Positions 1 to 8,877 are shown, counted from the stretch's first letter. The stretch: DNA of 30,235 nucleotides from an uncultured Eubacterium sp. (GCA_905233805.1 CAJOER010000006.1:13218-43452); one strand, 5' to 3'. Program-made: numbers and translations. Notes: generated from the sequence alone by a model not told the origin.

Positions 1-761
1 CCGTGATTTCGGGCAAAAGGCTGAGGCGCCGCAGCGTTGAAAACGTTTTTGAGGAAATTGAGGAGTGCTACAATAAATACGGTATCCGCAATTTCTTTTT
101 CAGGGCGGACACCTTCACCTTTGACAATAAGTGGGCCGGGGCGCTGTGCGACAGGATTATCAATTCCGAGCTTTACGGAAAAATCGAATTTACCGCAAAC
201 GCGAGGGTTGATACGCTCAGCGACGAACTGCTTTCAAAAATGAAGAAGGCGGGCTGCTTCATGATAGTGGTCGGCTTTGAAAGCGGCAGCGACGAAACGC
301 TGAAAAAGATTAAAAAGGGAACCACGGTTCAGGATAATATCAACGCGGCGAAAATGCTGAAAAAGGCGGAAATTCCGTTTTGCGGCTGCTTTATGATAGG
401 CTTCCCGTGGGAGAGCGAAGAGGACATAATTAAAACACTTAAATTTATGTTCACTCTCGACCCCGATTTTATGGAGATACATATTGCAATGCCGTATTAC
501 GGCACTCAGCTTTACGAGGAGTGCCTGAAATACAACACGGTTTCGTCCTCGGCGTTCGGTTCGGATTACTTCAGCCCGAACACGGCGGGAACGCAGAGCG
601 TGAGCATTGAAAGAGTTATAAAACTCAAAAAGAAATACAACCTGAGATTTTATCTCAGGCCGAAATACATTACAAAAAAAGTATTTGAAAGTATTAAAAC
701 GCCGAGGGTGCTTTTAAGCTATTGGCGTCACGGAATGAAATTACTCAGAAAGAACATATAG
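1..761 (+). CDS. Radical SAM protein, C-terminal part (5' end outside window)
   Basis: This reading frame is open from the window edge and ends in TAG. A GTG codon at base 3 could be read as a start, but the protein then lacks the CxxxCxxC cluster of radical SAM enzymes, so the true start almost certainly lies upstream. What remains matches the second half of a radical SAM barrel: a GFESGS motif (the glycine-rich SAM-binding strand), a following KIKKG segment typical of B12-binding/BchE-like radical SAM proteins, and a GFPWES segment. It is followed after 6 bases by another radical SAM gene, so the two are probably co-transcribed and may modify the same substrate. The substrate cannot be told from sequence. 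Family is fairly secure; function unknown. Confidence 0.8.
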   Translation, partial: VISGKRLRRRSVENVFEEIEECYNKYGIRNFFFRADTFTFDNKWAGALCDRIINSELYGKIEFTANARVDTLSDELLSKMKKAGCFMIVVGFESGSDETLKKIKKGTTVQDNINAAKMLKKAEIPFCGCFMIGFPWESEEDIIKTLKFMFTLDPDFMEIHIAMPYYGTQLYEECLKYNTVSSSAFGSDYFSPNTAGTQSVSIERVIKLKKKYNLRFYLRPKYITKKVFESIKTPRVLLSYWRHGMKLLRKNI

Positions 762-767
762 CAGACT

Positions 768-2240
768 ATGAACGTACTACTGATTAATCCTTCTACGGGA
801 TACTATAACAGAGCGCTGTTTAATCCGCTGGGGCTTGTTTCGATAGGCTCCCACCTAAGACGGCTCGGGAATAACGTAAAGCTTGTTGACGACTGCGTTG
901 AAAAGACGAACATCAATAAGCTTTTAGACGAGTTTAAGCCGGATATTCTCGGCGTTTCTCTTATGTCGTCAAGAGGACTTAAGGACGCGCTCAGGGTTTC
1001 CAAGGCGGCGCACAAAAGAGGAATACCCGTTGCGTGGGGCGGAGCAATGCCCTCCATGCAGCACGAAATCTGTCTTGAAAACGAAAACGTTGACTATGTT
1101 CTTTTCAGCGAGGGCGAGTTCACCTTTGAGGAACTGCTCGAAGTACTTAGAGGTAATATGGACAAGCACGACGTGCTCAGCCTTTCATATAAAGAAAACG
1201 GGAAGATAATCAGAAATCCCGACAGGCCTTTTGCGGATTTAAAGGATATGCCGATAAGCGATTTTTCGCTCATTGACGTTGAAAAATATATGCAGCAGTA
1301 TCTCGGCTGTCAGAAGATGATGTATCTTTACTCGTCAAAGGGCTGCCCGTGCAGCTGTACATTTTGTACCAACAACTATTTTCACAAGTGCACGCACAGA
1401 AAAAGGCCCAATGAATACGTTATTGAAGAGATTAAATATCTTATTGAAAACTACGGGCTTGACGGAGTTTATTTTTCCGACGAGCTCTGGGTTACAAAGA
1501 AAGAAGACGCTATTGATTTTTGCCGCAGGGTAAAGGAAAACGACCTTCATTTTCATTTCGGGGTGCAGTGCCGTATAGGAATGTTCTCAAGGGAAGAATT
1601 TGAGATGCTGTACGACGCGGGCTGCCGCTGGGCGCTTTTCGGTATTGAAACGGGCTCGCGCGAGATGATGCGGAAAATTAACAAGAGAATAAACTACGAC
1701 CGCATAGTGCCGACTTTCAAGGAGCTTAATGAAATCGGAATTACTACGGTTGCGACGTTTATTATAGGTTATCCCGGGGAGACGGTTGAAGAGGTAAAGG
1801 AAACCGTAGGACTTTTAAATCAGGTTACGGCGAACCTTACGCCTGTATATCATTTTACCCCGCTGCCGGGAACGAAGCTCTATAACGAGGCGATTGAATC
1901 GGGACGGTATAAGCCCGCAAAATCGCTTAAAGAACTTTCAAAAATCGTTGCGACTGAGACCATAGGACAGAACCTTTCCGATGTTCCGACAAGGGATTTA
2001 AGGGTAATAAGGTGCTGCTTTAACTGGAAGGCGTTCACGAAAAAGGACGCTATCCAGGATGAGAGCAGGCCCTTCGAATTCGCAAAGGATACGATAATAA
2101 GCGGACTGCACGCGATATCGCAGAAGGGGCCGATTTTCTTCTTCCTTGACGGCTTCAGGGCGTTTAAGGAGTTTGCCTACACCTTCTGGTATTCGCACGC
2201 ATATCCGAAAATTATTAAGAAATACGATATTGAATTATGA
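768..2240 (+). CDS. B12-binding domain radical SAM protein
   Basis: A 490-residue protein. Residues about 1-130 form a cobalamin-binding-like Rossmann domain, starting MNVLLINPS and including an SEGEFTFEELL segment common in this superfamily, although a clear DxHxxG cobalt-ligand motif is missing. The radical SAM core follows, with C193, C197 and C200 giving CxxxCxxC for the 4Fe-4S cluster, then FGIETGS and GYPGET motifs. Enzymes of this type perform methylations, cyclisations or ring rearrangements on lipids, tetrapyrroles and peptides. The start has only a weak ribosome binding site, which fits coupling to the upstream gene 6 bases away. The downstream glycosyltransferase overlaps it by 4 bases (ATGA), so enzyme and glycosyltransferase probably act in one pathway. 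The substrate is not identifiable here. Confidence 0.85.
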   Translation: MNVLLINPSTGYYNRALFNPLGLVSIGSHLRRLGNNVKLVDDCVEKTNINKLLDEFKPDILGVSLMSSRGLKDALRVSKAAHKRGIPVAWGGAMPSMQHEICLENENVDYVLFSEGEFTFEELLEVLRGNMDKHDVLSLSYKENGKIIRNPDRPFADLKDMPISDFSLIDVEKYMQQYLGCQKMMYLYSSKGCPCSCTFCTNNYFHKCTHRKRPNEYVIEEIKYLIENYGLDGVYFSDELWVTKKEDAIDFCRRVKENDLHFHFGVQCRIGMFSREEFEMLYDAGCRWALFGIETGSREMMRKINKRINYDRIVPTFKELNEIGITTVATFIIGYPGETVEEVKETVGLLNQVTANLTPVYHFTPLPGTKLYNEAIESGRYKPAKSLKELSKIVATETIGQNLSDVPTRDLRVIRCCFNWKAFTKKDAIQDESRPFEFAKDTIISGLHAISQKGPIFFFLDGFRAFKEFAYTFWYSHAYPKIIKKYDIEL

Positions 2241-3178
2241 CAGAACGAAAAAAGCTTATATCGGTAGTAGTGCCGGTATATAACGAAAAAGAGAATTTAG
2301 AGGAGCTTTACCGCAGGACGACCGAGGTAATGAGCTCGCTTGAAAAATACGACTACGAGATAGTTTTATTTGACGACGGCTCCACCGACGGCTCAAGAGA
2401 GATAATCGAGGCGCTCTGCGAAAGGGATTCCCATATAAAAGCTATATTTTACAGCCGTAATTTCGGCTATACGAAAAGCGTATTTTACTGCGTTAAGGAG
2501 GCGAAGGGCGACTGCGCAATTCTTCTTCACGCGGATATGCAGAATCCTCCCGAGCTTATTCCCGAGCTTGTTAAGAAGTGGGAAAGCGGCGCTAAAAACG
2601 TTCTCGGAATAAAAAATAAAAGCAGGGAAAACCCGATTAAGTATTTTATGAGAACGGTTGTGTACTGGTTTTTTAATCACCTTCTCGGCGTGGCGCTTAT
2701 TCCGCACGCGACGGAGTTTGAGCTTCTTGACAGAAGCTTTATTGATATTCTTAAAAACGGGAAATTTAAAAATCCGTTTCTCCGAGGGCTTATTATTCAG
2801 TACGCGACGGATATTGACTATCTTTACTATACGCAGGATAAGAGAGAAAAGGGAAAGACCCATTTTGATATTAATCAGGCGTACGATTTCGCTATGAGCG
2901 GAGTTGTAAGCATGTCTAAAATCCTTCCGAGAAAGATGTTTACCTTCGGAAGAATAATGACGGCAATATGCGTGCTTGAATTTATTATCGGCTTTATTCC
3001 GCACGCGGTAAAGCATACGATAGCGGACGTGGGTACGGCGCTTATCGTAAGATTTATTTTCCTTGCGGTATCGGTTGGAATTATGTTTACGGCGCTTATG
3101 TTCGAGTATATAGTTTCGCTTCGCGCAAACTCCGACGACGTACCGCTCATTACCGAGGAGAAAAGGATAAACTACTAA
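2237..3178 (+). CDS. Family 2 glycosyltransferase, GtrB/dolichol-phosphate-mannose-synthase type
   Basis: A 313-residue protein that starts inside the stop of the previous gene (ATGA overlap). The N-terminal GT-A domain shows SVVVPVYNEKENL, the nucleotide-sugar binding LFDDGSTDGS and HADMQNPPE, the counterpart of the usual DADLQDPPE. Two hydrophobic segments at about residues 235-260 and 272-295 match the C-terminal membrane hairpin of polyprenyl-phosphate sugar transferases such as GtrB. Such enzymes move a sugar from a nucleotide donor to undecaprenyl phosphate at the cytoplasmic membrane face. The sugar is unknown. No flippase or glucan-modifying gene is adjacent except the membrane protein that follows. 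Confidence 0.85.
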   Translation: MTERKKLISVVVPVYNEKENLEELYRRTTEVMSSLEKYDYEIVLFDDGSTDGSREIIEALCERDSHIKAIFYSRNFGYTKSVFYCVKEAKGDCAILLHADMQNPPELIPELVKKWESGAKNVLGIKNKSRENPIKYFMRTVVYWFFNHLLGVALIPHATEFELLDRSFIDILKNGKFKNPFLRGLIIQYATDIDYLYYTQDKREKGKTHFDINQAYDFAMSGVVSMSKILPRKMFTFGRIMTAICVLEFIIGFIPHAVKHTIADVGTALIVRFIFLAVSVGIMFTALMFEYIVSLRANSDDVPLITEEKRINY

Positions 3179-3184
3179 ACTGAG

Positions 3185-3976
3185 ATGCTTTTTTACGATT
3201 TATTCAAGGAGCTTATAGGGTATATTCCCGAGCGGCTCGGTTTTTTGAGCGGCTTCTTTTACGAGGCTATGCCGTTTGTGCTTATGGCGTGCGCGCTGTT
3301 TACGGCGTTTTTCGGGCTTAAATACCTTGCGGCGTGGAACGCGGTTTCGTTCTTTTTTATAGGTCTTGCGCTTTCTGCCGAGTATCTTCTCCCGAAACGC
3401 GATTTAACGGATATTGTTTACTGGACGTGGTTGGCGGTTTGTTTTATTATCGCTGTTCTCTGCGCCGTATTTTCAAAGTACCTGTTCCGCGTTCAGCTTG
3501 TCGTTACGGCGTTTTTTGCGATTTATGCGACTCTTCCCTCGTATATTACGTTTTTCGGGGAGACGTTTTCAAAAATAATAAGCGCGATAGTTGCGCTTTC
3601 CGTAGGTTTTCTCACGGTTAAGTACAAATACATAGTAATGATATTTGTAACCTCGTTTTCAGGCTCGTTTGCTTTCTGGGGCGTGGCGGAGGAAAGGTAC
3701 GGCGTGCCGTATAAAGTACTGCTTGCGTTCTTCACGGGAGTTGCGGCGTGCGCGTTCCAGGTGCTGATTAACCGCAAGAGGCTTGAAGAGACGTACAAAG
3801 ACGTTAAGAAAAAGTATGAAACGACGAAGAAAACGGGCGAAAAGGCATATCACGAGATAAAAGAAAAGCTTCACGAACATGAGGCTGAAACAAAGGAAGA
3901 AGAAACGGACAAAGAGTCCGATATTCAGGAAAATAACACGGAAGAACAGGAAACATTAAGTAAAAGCCCTAATTAA
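3185..3976 (+). CDS. Multi-spanning membrane protein with charged cytoplasmic tail
   Basis: A 263-residue protein of no family I can name firmly. About seven hydrophobic helices lie between residues 28 and 200. A run near FSGSFAFWG is reminiscent of TMEM198/DUF4203-like membrane proteins, but that is a weak resemblance. From about residue 200 the chain turns into a highly charged Lys/Glu helix, probably a coiled coil, ending in an acidic disordered tail rich in Glu, Thr and Asn. The gene starts 6 bases after the glycosyltransferase and ends 15 bases before fruK, so it sits in the same transcription unit. It could assist the glycosyltransferase step at the membrane, but nothing in the sequence proves that. 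Confidence 0.7.
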   Translation: MLFYDLFKELIGYIPERLGFLSGFFYEAMPFVLMACALFTAFFGLKYLAAWNAVSFFFIGLALSAEYLLPKRDLTDIVYWTWLAVCFIIAVLCAVFSKYLFRVQLVVTAFFAIYATLPSYITFFGETFSKIISAIVALSVGFLTVKYKYIVMIFVTSFSGSFAFWGVAEERYGVPYKVLLAFFTGVAACAFQVLINRKRLEETYKDVKKKYETTKKTGEKAYHEIKEKLHEHEAETKEEETDKESDIQENNTEEQETLSKSPN

Positions 3977-3991
3977 GGAGGACAGGGATAT

Positions 3992-4894
3992 ATGGTTTAT
4001 ACAGTAACTCTTAATCCTGCGCTTGACTATACCGTTAAGGTTGACAGCATTAAAAGCGGAGAGATTAACAGGTCGTACGACGAGCAGATTTTTTACGGCG
4101 GAAAGGGGATTAACGTTTCGGTTATTCTTACGCGTCTCGGCATTGAAAACCGTGCGCTCGGCTTTCTTGCGGGCTTTACGGGTAAAGAACTTGAAAGTAT
4201 GCTCAAGGCGGACGGAATTGACTGCGCGTTCAATTATCTTGAAAGCGGTAAAACGAGAATTAACTTAAAAATCAAGAGTGCCGAAGAGTACGAGATTAAC
4301 GGCGAAGGACCGAAAATCGGCGAAGAGGATATCAAGGCTTTAATCAAAAAGCTTTCCGCGGCAAAGAGCGGAGACTGGGTTGTTCTTGCAGGCGCAATTC
4401 CGAAGAGCCTTGACACTAATATTTACGACAAAATCCTTTCCGAACTTGAGGGAAAAGGAATAAACTTTGCGGTTGACGCAACGGGCGAACTCCTTTTGAA
4501 ATCGCTCAGGCACAGACCGTTTCTTATCAAGCCCAACCGCCACGAGCTTGAGGACTTATTTAAAGTTGAAATCAAGACGGACAACGAGGCTGAAAAATAC
4601 GCCAAGGAGCTTCAGCGTTTCGGCGCGAAAAACGTTATCGTTTCTCTTTCCGGGGACGGTGCGCTCCTTGTTGACGAAACGGGCGTAACCACAAGGCTTT
4701 ACAACGCGCCCGGCGAGGTTATAAACTGCGTCGGCTGCGGGGATACGATGGTTGCAGGCTTTATTGCGGGATATATCAACACTATGGATTACGCGTATGC
4801 GTTGAAGCTCGGAATTGCCTGCGGAAACGCGACGGCGTATTCCGAAGGACTCGGAGAAAAAGATTTAATAGAAAAAATGCTTAGCGAAAGCTAA
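3992..4894 (+). CDS. fruK: 1-phosphofructokinase (PfkB family)
   Basis: The 300-residue length is normal for the family. It phosphorylates fructose 1-phosphate to fructose 1,6-bisphosphate with ATP in the cytosol. The N-terminus TLNPALDYT, the sugar-binding GGKGINVSVIL and FLIKPNRHELEDL are diagnostic of the FruK/LacC branch. The ATP/catalytic motif reads NCVGCGDTMVAGF, with Cys where most members have Ala in GAGD; the catalytic Asp is kept. The ribosome binding site AAGGAGG precedes the ATG by about 10 bases. The usual partners, a DeoR-type regulator and a fructose EIIABC, are not here; the next gene is an HPr-Enzyme I fusion. An intrinsic terminator overlaps the stop codon. Confidence 0.93.
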   Translation: MVYTVTLNPALDYTVKVDSIKSGEINRSYDEQIFYGGKGINVSVILTRLGIENRALGFLAGFTGKELESMLKADGIDCAFNYLESGKTRINLKIKSAEEYEINGEGPKIGEEDIKALIKKLSAAKSGDWVVLAGAIPKSLDTNIYDKILSELEGKGINFAVDATGELLLKSLRHRPFLIKPNRHELEDLFKVEIKTDNEAEKYAKELQRFGAKNVIVSLSGDGALLVDETGVTTRLYNAPGEVINCVGCGDTMVAGFIAGYINTMDYAYALKLGIACGNATAYSEGLGEKDLIEKMLSES

Positions 4895-4907
4895 GCTTTT
4901 TCTTTTT
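4879..4907 (+). terminator. Intrinsic terminator overlapping the end of fruK
   Basis: A 7-bp stem GCTTAGC / GCTAAGC closes on a GAAA tetraloop and runs into TTTTTCTTTTT. The right arm contains the fruK stop codon, so the last codons of fruK encode the left arm. It probably lowers, but may not stop, read-through into the HPr-EI gene 30 bases downstream. Confidence 0.75.
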
Positions 4908-4923
4908 CGGGCATACTTATAAT

Positions 4924-6618
4924 ATGGTATGTGAAAAGATGAGAATAATAAACAGAGCGGGAATTCATTTGAGGGCGGCGCAGAAGCTTTCCGACACGGC
5001 GGAGAGTTTTCGCGCCGATATTACTCTGTGCTGCGGCGGAAAAGACGTTGACGCAAAAAGCGTTATCGCTTTGATTTCGGCGGGAATTCCCTGTAATGCG
5101 CTGTTTGAGATACAGTGCATCGGCGAGGACGAAGAAGAGGCGCTGAGCGCTGTTAAAAAACTTATTGAAAACGGCTTTTATGAAAGTGAAAAGATACTGA
5201 AAGGAGCGGGCGTATCGCCCGGATTCGGCACGGGGAAAGCAAAAATAATTAAAAGCGCAGAGGCAAAGCCGAGCGACGCCGTGCGTGAAAACGAAAGAGA
5301 AAGACTGACCGCGGCGACAGACGAACTGAAACGCAGGCTTAAAGATACCGAAGGAATATCGCGTGAGATTGAGAGCGCTTACATTTCGATTTTGGACAAA
5401 ACCGACGTTTTTAAAAGAATTGAGGACGGCGTTTCTGCTGAAAGGGCGGTGTATGACGCTTTTACAAAACTGAGCAAAACTCTTGAAAAATCGGACAGCG
5501 GGGTAATACGGCTCAGGGCGTGCGAGATACGCGAAATCAGGGACAGGCTCATATTAATCCTTAAAGGAAGGGAGGATTACAAAACGCCGGACGGCGGGAT
5601 TATCGTAATGAAAGAGCCGTTAATAACGGTAATTGCGAGGCTTGATTCGAAAAGCGTTGACGGAATTGTGTGCGAAACGGGAGGCAGCGCGAGCCACGGC
5701 GCGATAATCGCAAGGGCGAAGGGAATACCCGCGGTGTTTTCGGTAAAAAACTGCACAAAGCTGATTATAGGCGGCGACGTGATTTCGGTTGACGGGGACA
5801 GCGGAGAGGTTAAGACCTTTTTGGACGAAGGCGAAAAACCGCAGAAAAAGCCGCCCTGCAAAAAACGGGCGGGGCTTAAAATATATGCAAATATTACATC
5901 CGCCGAGGAGGCGAAAAGTGCGCTGAAAAACGGCGCCGAGGGGATAGGCCTTTTCAGAACGGAATTCCTCTTTTTAAACGGGACGGGCGAGCCTTCCGAG
6001 GAGGAGCAGTTTTCCGTTTACGCACAAACAGCGGAGATTATGGGTGAAAAAGAAGTAATAATCAGGGCGCTCGATACGGGAGGCGACAAGAAAATTCCGT
6101 ATTTTTCGACGGGAAAGAGGGGCGCGGCTTTTCTTCTTGAAAGGCGGGACGTTTTTAAAAGACAGACGAGAGCGGTTATGAGAGCGGCGGCGCACGGAAA
6201 CGTTAAATATATGCTTCCGTTTATAACGGGGGCTGAGGAGATAAGAGCGGCGAAGGTTCTGATTGAAGAGTGCGCGGCGGAGCTTGAGGGCGAGGAAAAG
6301 GAATATAAAAAACCGCCGCTCGGCGTAATGATGGAAACGCCGTCGGCAGTTTTGATTTCGGATATACTTGCAAAGGAGTGCGACTTTTTTTCAATCGGGA
6401 CAAACGACCTTGCAAGCGGGATTTCAGGTAAGAAAAGAGAGGAGTGCGCCGTTGAGGACGCATTTTGCCCCGCCGTGATGCGTGCCGCCCGACAATGCGT
6501 ACAAAGCGCAAAAGAAGCGGGAATAGAGGTCGGCTTATGCGGAGCGGCGGCGGAGGTTGAAGAATATGCCTCGCTCGCCGAAGAGTGGGGCGCAGACAGT
6601 ATTTCGCTTACCTTTTAA
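4924..6618 (+). CDS. HPr-Enzyme I fusion protein of the PEP phosphotransferase system (shortened, atypical)
   Basis: This 564-residue protein joins HPr (about 1-85) to Enzyme I (about 93-564). With the start at 4924 the HPr phospho-His falls at H15 (GIHLRAA, where most HPr have GIHARPA) and the regulatory serine at S46 (AKSVIAL), exactly the free-HPr numbering, which supports this start. The EI part keeps the phospho-His H258 in GGSASHGAII, GLFRTEFLF, RALDTGGDKKIPY, FFSIGTNDL and C539 in GLCGA. It is about 100 residues shorter than normal EI: the NPxLGxRxIR segment is almost absent, the helical HPr-docking domain is short and the C-terminal helix is missing. No EII gene is visible. There is no good ribosome binding site; a TATAAT abuts the ATG, so ATG 4939 is an alternative start. 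It ends in a 4-bp tail-to-tail overlap with the next gene. Confidence 0.85.
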   Translation: MVCEKMRIINRAGIHLRAAQKLSDTAESFRADITLCCGGKDVDAKSVIALISAGIPCNALFEIQCIGEDEEEALSAVKKLIENGFYESEKILKGAGVSPGFGTGKAKIIKSAEAKPSDAVRENERERLTAATDELKRRLKDTEGISREIESAYISILDKTDVFKRIEDGVSAERAVYDAFTKLSKTLEKSDSGVIRLRACEIREIRDRLILILKGREDYKTPDGGIIVMKEPLITVIARLDSKSVDGIVCETGGSASHGAIIARAKGIPAVFSVKNCTKLIIGGDVISVDGDSGEVKTFLDEGEKPQKKPPCKKRAGLKIYANITSAEEAKSALKNGAEGIGLFRTEFLFLNGTGEPSEEEQFSVYAQTAEIMGEKEVIIRALDTGGDKKIPYFSTGKRGAAFLLERRDVFKRQTRAVMRAAAHGNVKYMLPFITGAEEIRAAKVLIEECAAELEGEEKEYKKPPLGVMMETPSAVLISDILAKECDFFSIGTNDLASGISGKKREECAVEDAFCPAVMRAARQCVQSAKEAGIEVGLCGAAAEVEEYASLAEEWGADSISLTF

Positions 6619-7430
6619 CAGTTGAACACGGTTTCTCCTCCCGTTTTATAGGCGGGGAAGGAATCCGCGTCGGCATTGTGAATTGAATTGAAGAGCGACT
6701 GCTCAACGCCGGGATTATCCTTTTTCAGCTCTTTGATAAGCTGTTTTATTTCCTGACGTTTTGAGTCGCCTATGCCGTCGCCCGAAAGACCGATTTTTTC
6801 CGTAAAACGGCAGGCGCACTGAATAAAAGACAGCGAGTTGAAATCGCGCCATTTAATAATATCGTCCTCGTGGACGCAGTAAAGCGGGCGTATTAGTTCC
6901 ATCCCCTCGAAGTTGGTTGAGTGCAGCTTCGGGAGCATCGCCTGAACCTGCGAGCCGAAGAGCATACCGAGCAGGGTCGTTTCAATAACGTCGCTGAAAT
7001 GGTGGCCGAGGGCTATTTTATTGCAGCCGAGTTCCTTTGCCTTTGCGTAGAGGTGCCCCCTCCTCATTCTTGCGCAGAGGTAGCAGGGGGATTTTGTAAC
7101 GCTGTCGGCAACGGCGAAAATATCGCTTTCAAATATTGTAAGCGGGATTTCAAGCGCGGCGGCGTTATCCTCGATTTTCTTACGGTTAGCTTCGTTATAG
7201 CCCGGGTCCATAACAAGATACACGGCGTCAAAGGCGACGCCGCTTTTTTCTTTATAAAGCCCTATGAGTTTAGCAAGGAGCATAGAGTCTTTGCCGCCTG
7301 AAATACAGACGGCAATTTTATCGTTTTCGTTTATCAGCTCATAATCGTTAACCGCTTTTTCAAACGGCTCCCAGATTGTTTTGCAAAACTCGTTAAGTAT
7401 TGAATTTTCAGCTTTTTTTGCGCTTGTCAT
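6615..7430 (-). CDS. TtcA-like PP-loop ATPase (tRNA thiolation family)
   Basis: A 271-residue protein with the PP-loop SGGKDS at residues 44-49, which binds ATP and adenylates a tRNA base. C116 and C119 in CYLC and C205/C207 in QCACRF correspond to the cysteines that hold the Fe-S cluster in TtcA, the tRNA cytidine-32 2-thiolase. GHHFSDVIETTLL is another family signature. The start ATG overlaps the stop of the upstream transporter gene by one base (TAATG), so translation is probably coupled. Its own stop overlaps the convergent HPr-EI gene by 4 bases. The exact modified base is not proven, and clostridial relatives are often annotated only as TtcA/TilS-like. Confidence 0.85.
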   Translation of the reverse strand: MTSAKKAENSILNEFCKTIWEPFEKAVNDYELINENDKIAVCISGGKDSMLLAKLIGLYKEKSGVAFDAVYLVMDPGYNEANRKKIEDNAAALEIPLTIFESDIFAVADSVTKSPCYLCARMRRGHLYAKAKELGCNKIALGHHFSDVIETTLLGMLFGSQVQAMLPKLHSTNFEGMELIRPLYCVHEDDIIKWRDFNSLSFIQCACRFTEKIGLSGDGIGDSKRQEIKQLIKELKKDNPGVEQSLFNSIHNADADSFPAYKTGGETVFNC

Positions 7431-8857
7431 TATTCGCTTTCAAATCTCTTTCTCTGTTCAATTACCGCATTGTGCATATCTTCCTTGGTTTTGCCCGTCA
7501 GCTTATAGAAGAAGAACGGAACGCCTGCAAGGAACATCATAAGGCCGTGGAATACGGTGTAGAAGAACAGCATTTTTATCTGGGTATCCGTAGACTGTAC
7601 GGGGTTCGGTACGGCGTCGGTCGGCTGGATGTACTGAATAATCGAGTGGTCGCCGTAGAGAATACGCGGAGCAAGGGCGCTCGCTATCGTTCCGCTTATC
7701 ATTGTGCCGATGCCGATAACGGTCGGAAGGGTTGCGTCGAGGCGCTTTCCCGTTTTGAGTTCGATATCCTCGAGAACATCCGCCTGGAACATAGTCGGGA
7801 GAAGGTTTGAAGCGCCGAACTGAAGTCCGATAAGGAAGAGCGTGATGATGAATACAATCTGCAAAACGCTGTTTCCGCTTTTGAAATAACTGTAACCTAC
7901 GGCAAAGGCGATAACGTTTGCAATAACGGAATAGATACCGCTTCCTATATAGAGAACCTTTGAGTTGAACTTCTTTAAAAGGAAGTTGATTACAAGCATA
8001 CCTACCGCAGTTCCTATACCCGTCGGGAGGCCGAAGAGCAGGAACTTTGAGGTTGAGCCGAGAATTGCCGCGGCGAGGAAGGGGCCGAGATAGGTCGAGA
8101 TATTTCTGAAGCTCTTTAAGAAGTCGGAAAGGATAATCGACCACGCATATTTATTTGTGAGAATATCTTTAAATCCGACAATGGGATTCTTCTTTTCGGC
8201 GGTATAAACGACTCTTTCCTGAACCGCGTTCATACCGAGGAGCATGGCGATTACGCCGACTACGCCGCAAAGGCCCGCGCCGATAATATACTGAAGTCCT
8301 TCGTTGTCCTTCCAGATAAGGCCGATAACGAGAATTATTACGAGGGGTGCCGAGTTGCCGACTGCTGAGGAGATACTCCTGAAAGAGATAACCGTATCCC
8401 TTTCTTTCATATTCGGCGTCATTACGATTGCCACCATATTTACCGAGTTTCCGAAATGGGTGAGAATTGCCCAGGAAACGCCGATAGTGACGATATAAAT
8501 CATAACGAGGGGACCGGTAATGAAGGCGGGCTTAAAGAAACTGAGGACAAGAAGTATGCCGATAGGTATTGCCGAGGCGATACCGAGGGGCTTGAATTTG
8601 CCGCGCTTGCCCATTTTTCTTCCGTCGATATACATAGCTATAAAGAAGTTGAGTACGAACGGAATGATGCTGAGTAGAGTGTTATAAAGAGATGCCTGAC
8701 TGTCCGAAAGCCTAAGTACGTTAACTATATAGGCGTTTCGGAAATTGCCTACCATGCCCGTCATGTTCGTATAGAAGAATACGGCTACAAGGTAGAGAAT
8801 GAATTCGCTTTTCTTTACATACTTTCGGTCAGTATGATTTTCTAAAACATTTTCCAT
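7430..8857 (-). CDS. GPH-family MFS sugar:cation symporter
   Basis: A 475-residue protein with about 12 hydrophobic helices. DGRKMGKRGKFKPLG in the loop between helices 2 and 3 is the glycoside-pentoside-hexuronide family counterpart of the MFS loop motif, and the long hydrophilic centre near VGFKDIL fits. It moves a sugar or glycoside into the cell with a cation. The start is secured by AAGGAGG about 7 bases before ATG. It lies divergently from an alpha-galactosidase gene with a shared promoter region, so alpha-galactosides such as melibiose or raffinose are the most likely substrates; that is inference from context. Co-transcription with the TtcA-like gene is odd and probably incidental. 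Confidence 0.88.
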   Translation of the reverse strand: MENVLENHTDRKYVKKSEFILYLVAVFFYTNMTGMVGNFRNAYIVNVLRLSDSQASLYNTLLSIIPFVLNFFIAMYIDGRKMGKRGKFKPLGIASAIPIGILLVLSFFKPAFITGPLVMIYIVTIGVSWAILTHFGNSVNMVAIVMTPNMKERDTVISFRSISSAVGNSAPLVIILVIGLIWKDNEGLQYIIGAGLCGVVGVIAMLLGMNAVQERVVYTAEKKNPIVGFKDILTNKYAWSIILSDFLKSFRNISTYLGPFLAAAILGSTSKFLLFGLPTGIGTAVGMLVINFLLKKFNSKVLYIGSGIYSVIANVIAFAVGYSYFKSGNSVLQIVFIITLFLIGLQFGASNLLPTMFQADVLEDIELKTGKRLDATLPTVIGIGTMISGTIASALAPRILYGDHSIIQYIQPTDAVPNPVQSTDTQIKMLFFYTVFHGLMMFLAGVPFFFYKLTGKTKEDMHNAVIEQRKRFESE

Positions 8858-8877
8858 AAATTATCCTCCTTGTTTTC

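Noticed and set aside
2393..3016. Long antisense frame (207 codons) within the glycosyltransferase
   Set aside because: It shows no domain pattern and is a mirror of the strongly conserved GT2 gene.
6600..6630. Terminator between the convergent HPr-EI and TtcA-like genes
   Set aside because: No hairpin is seen; the genes overlap tail to tail by 4 bases.
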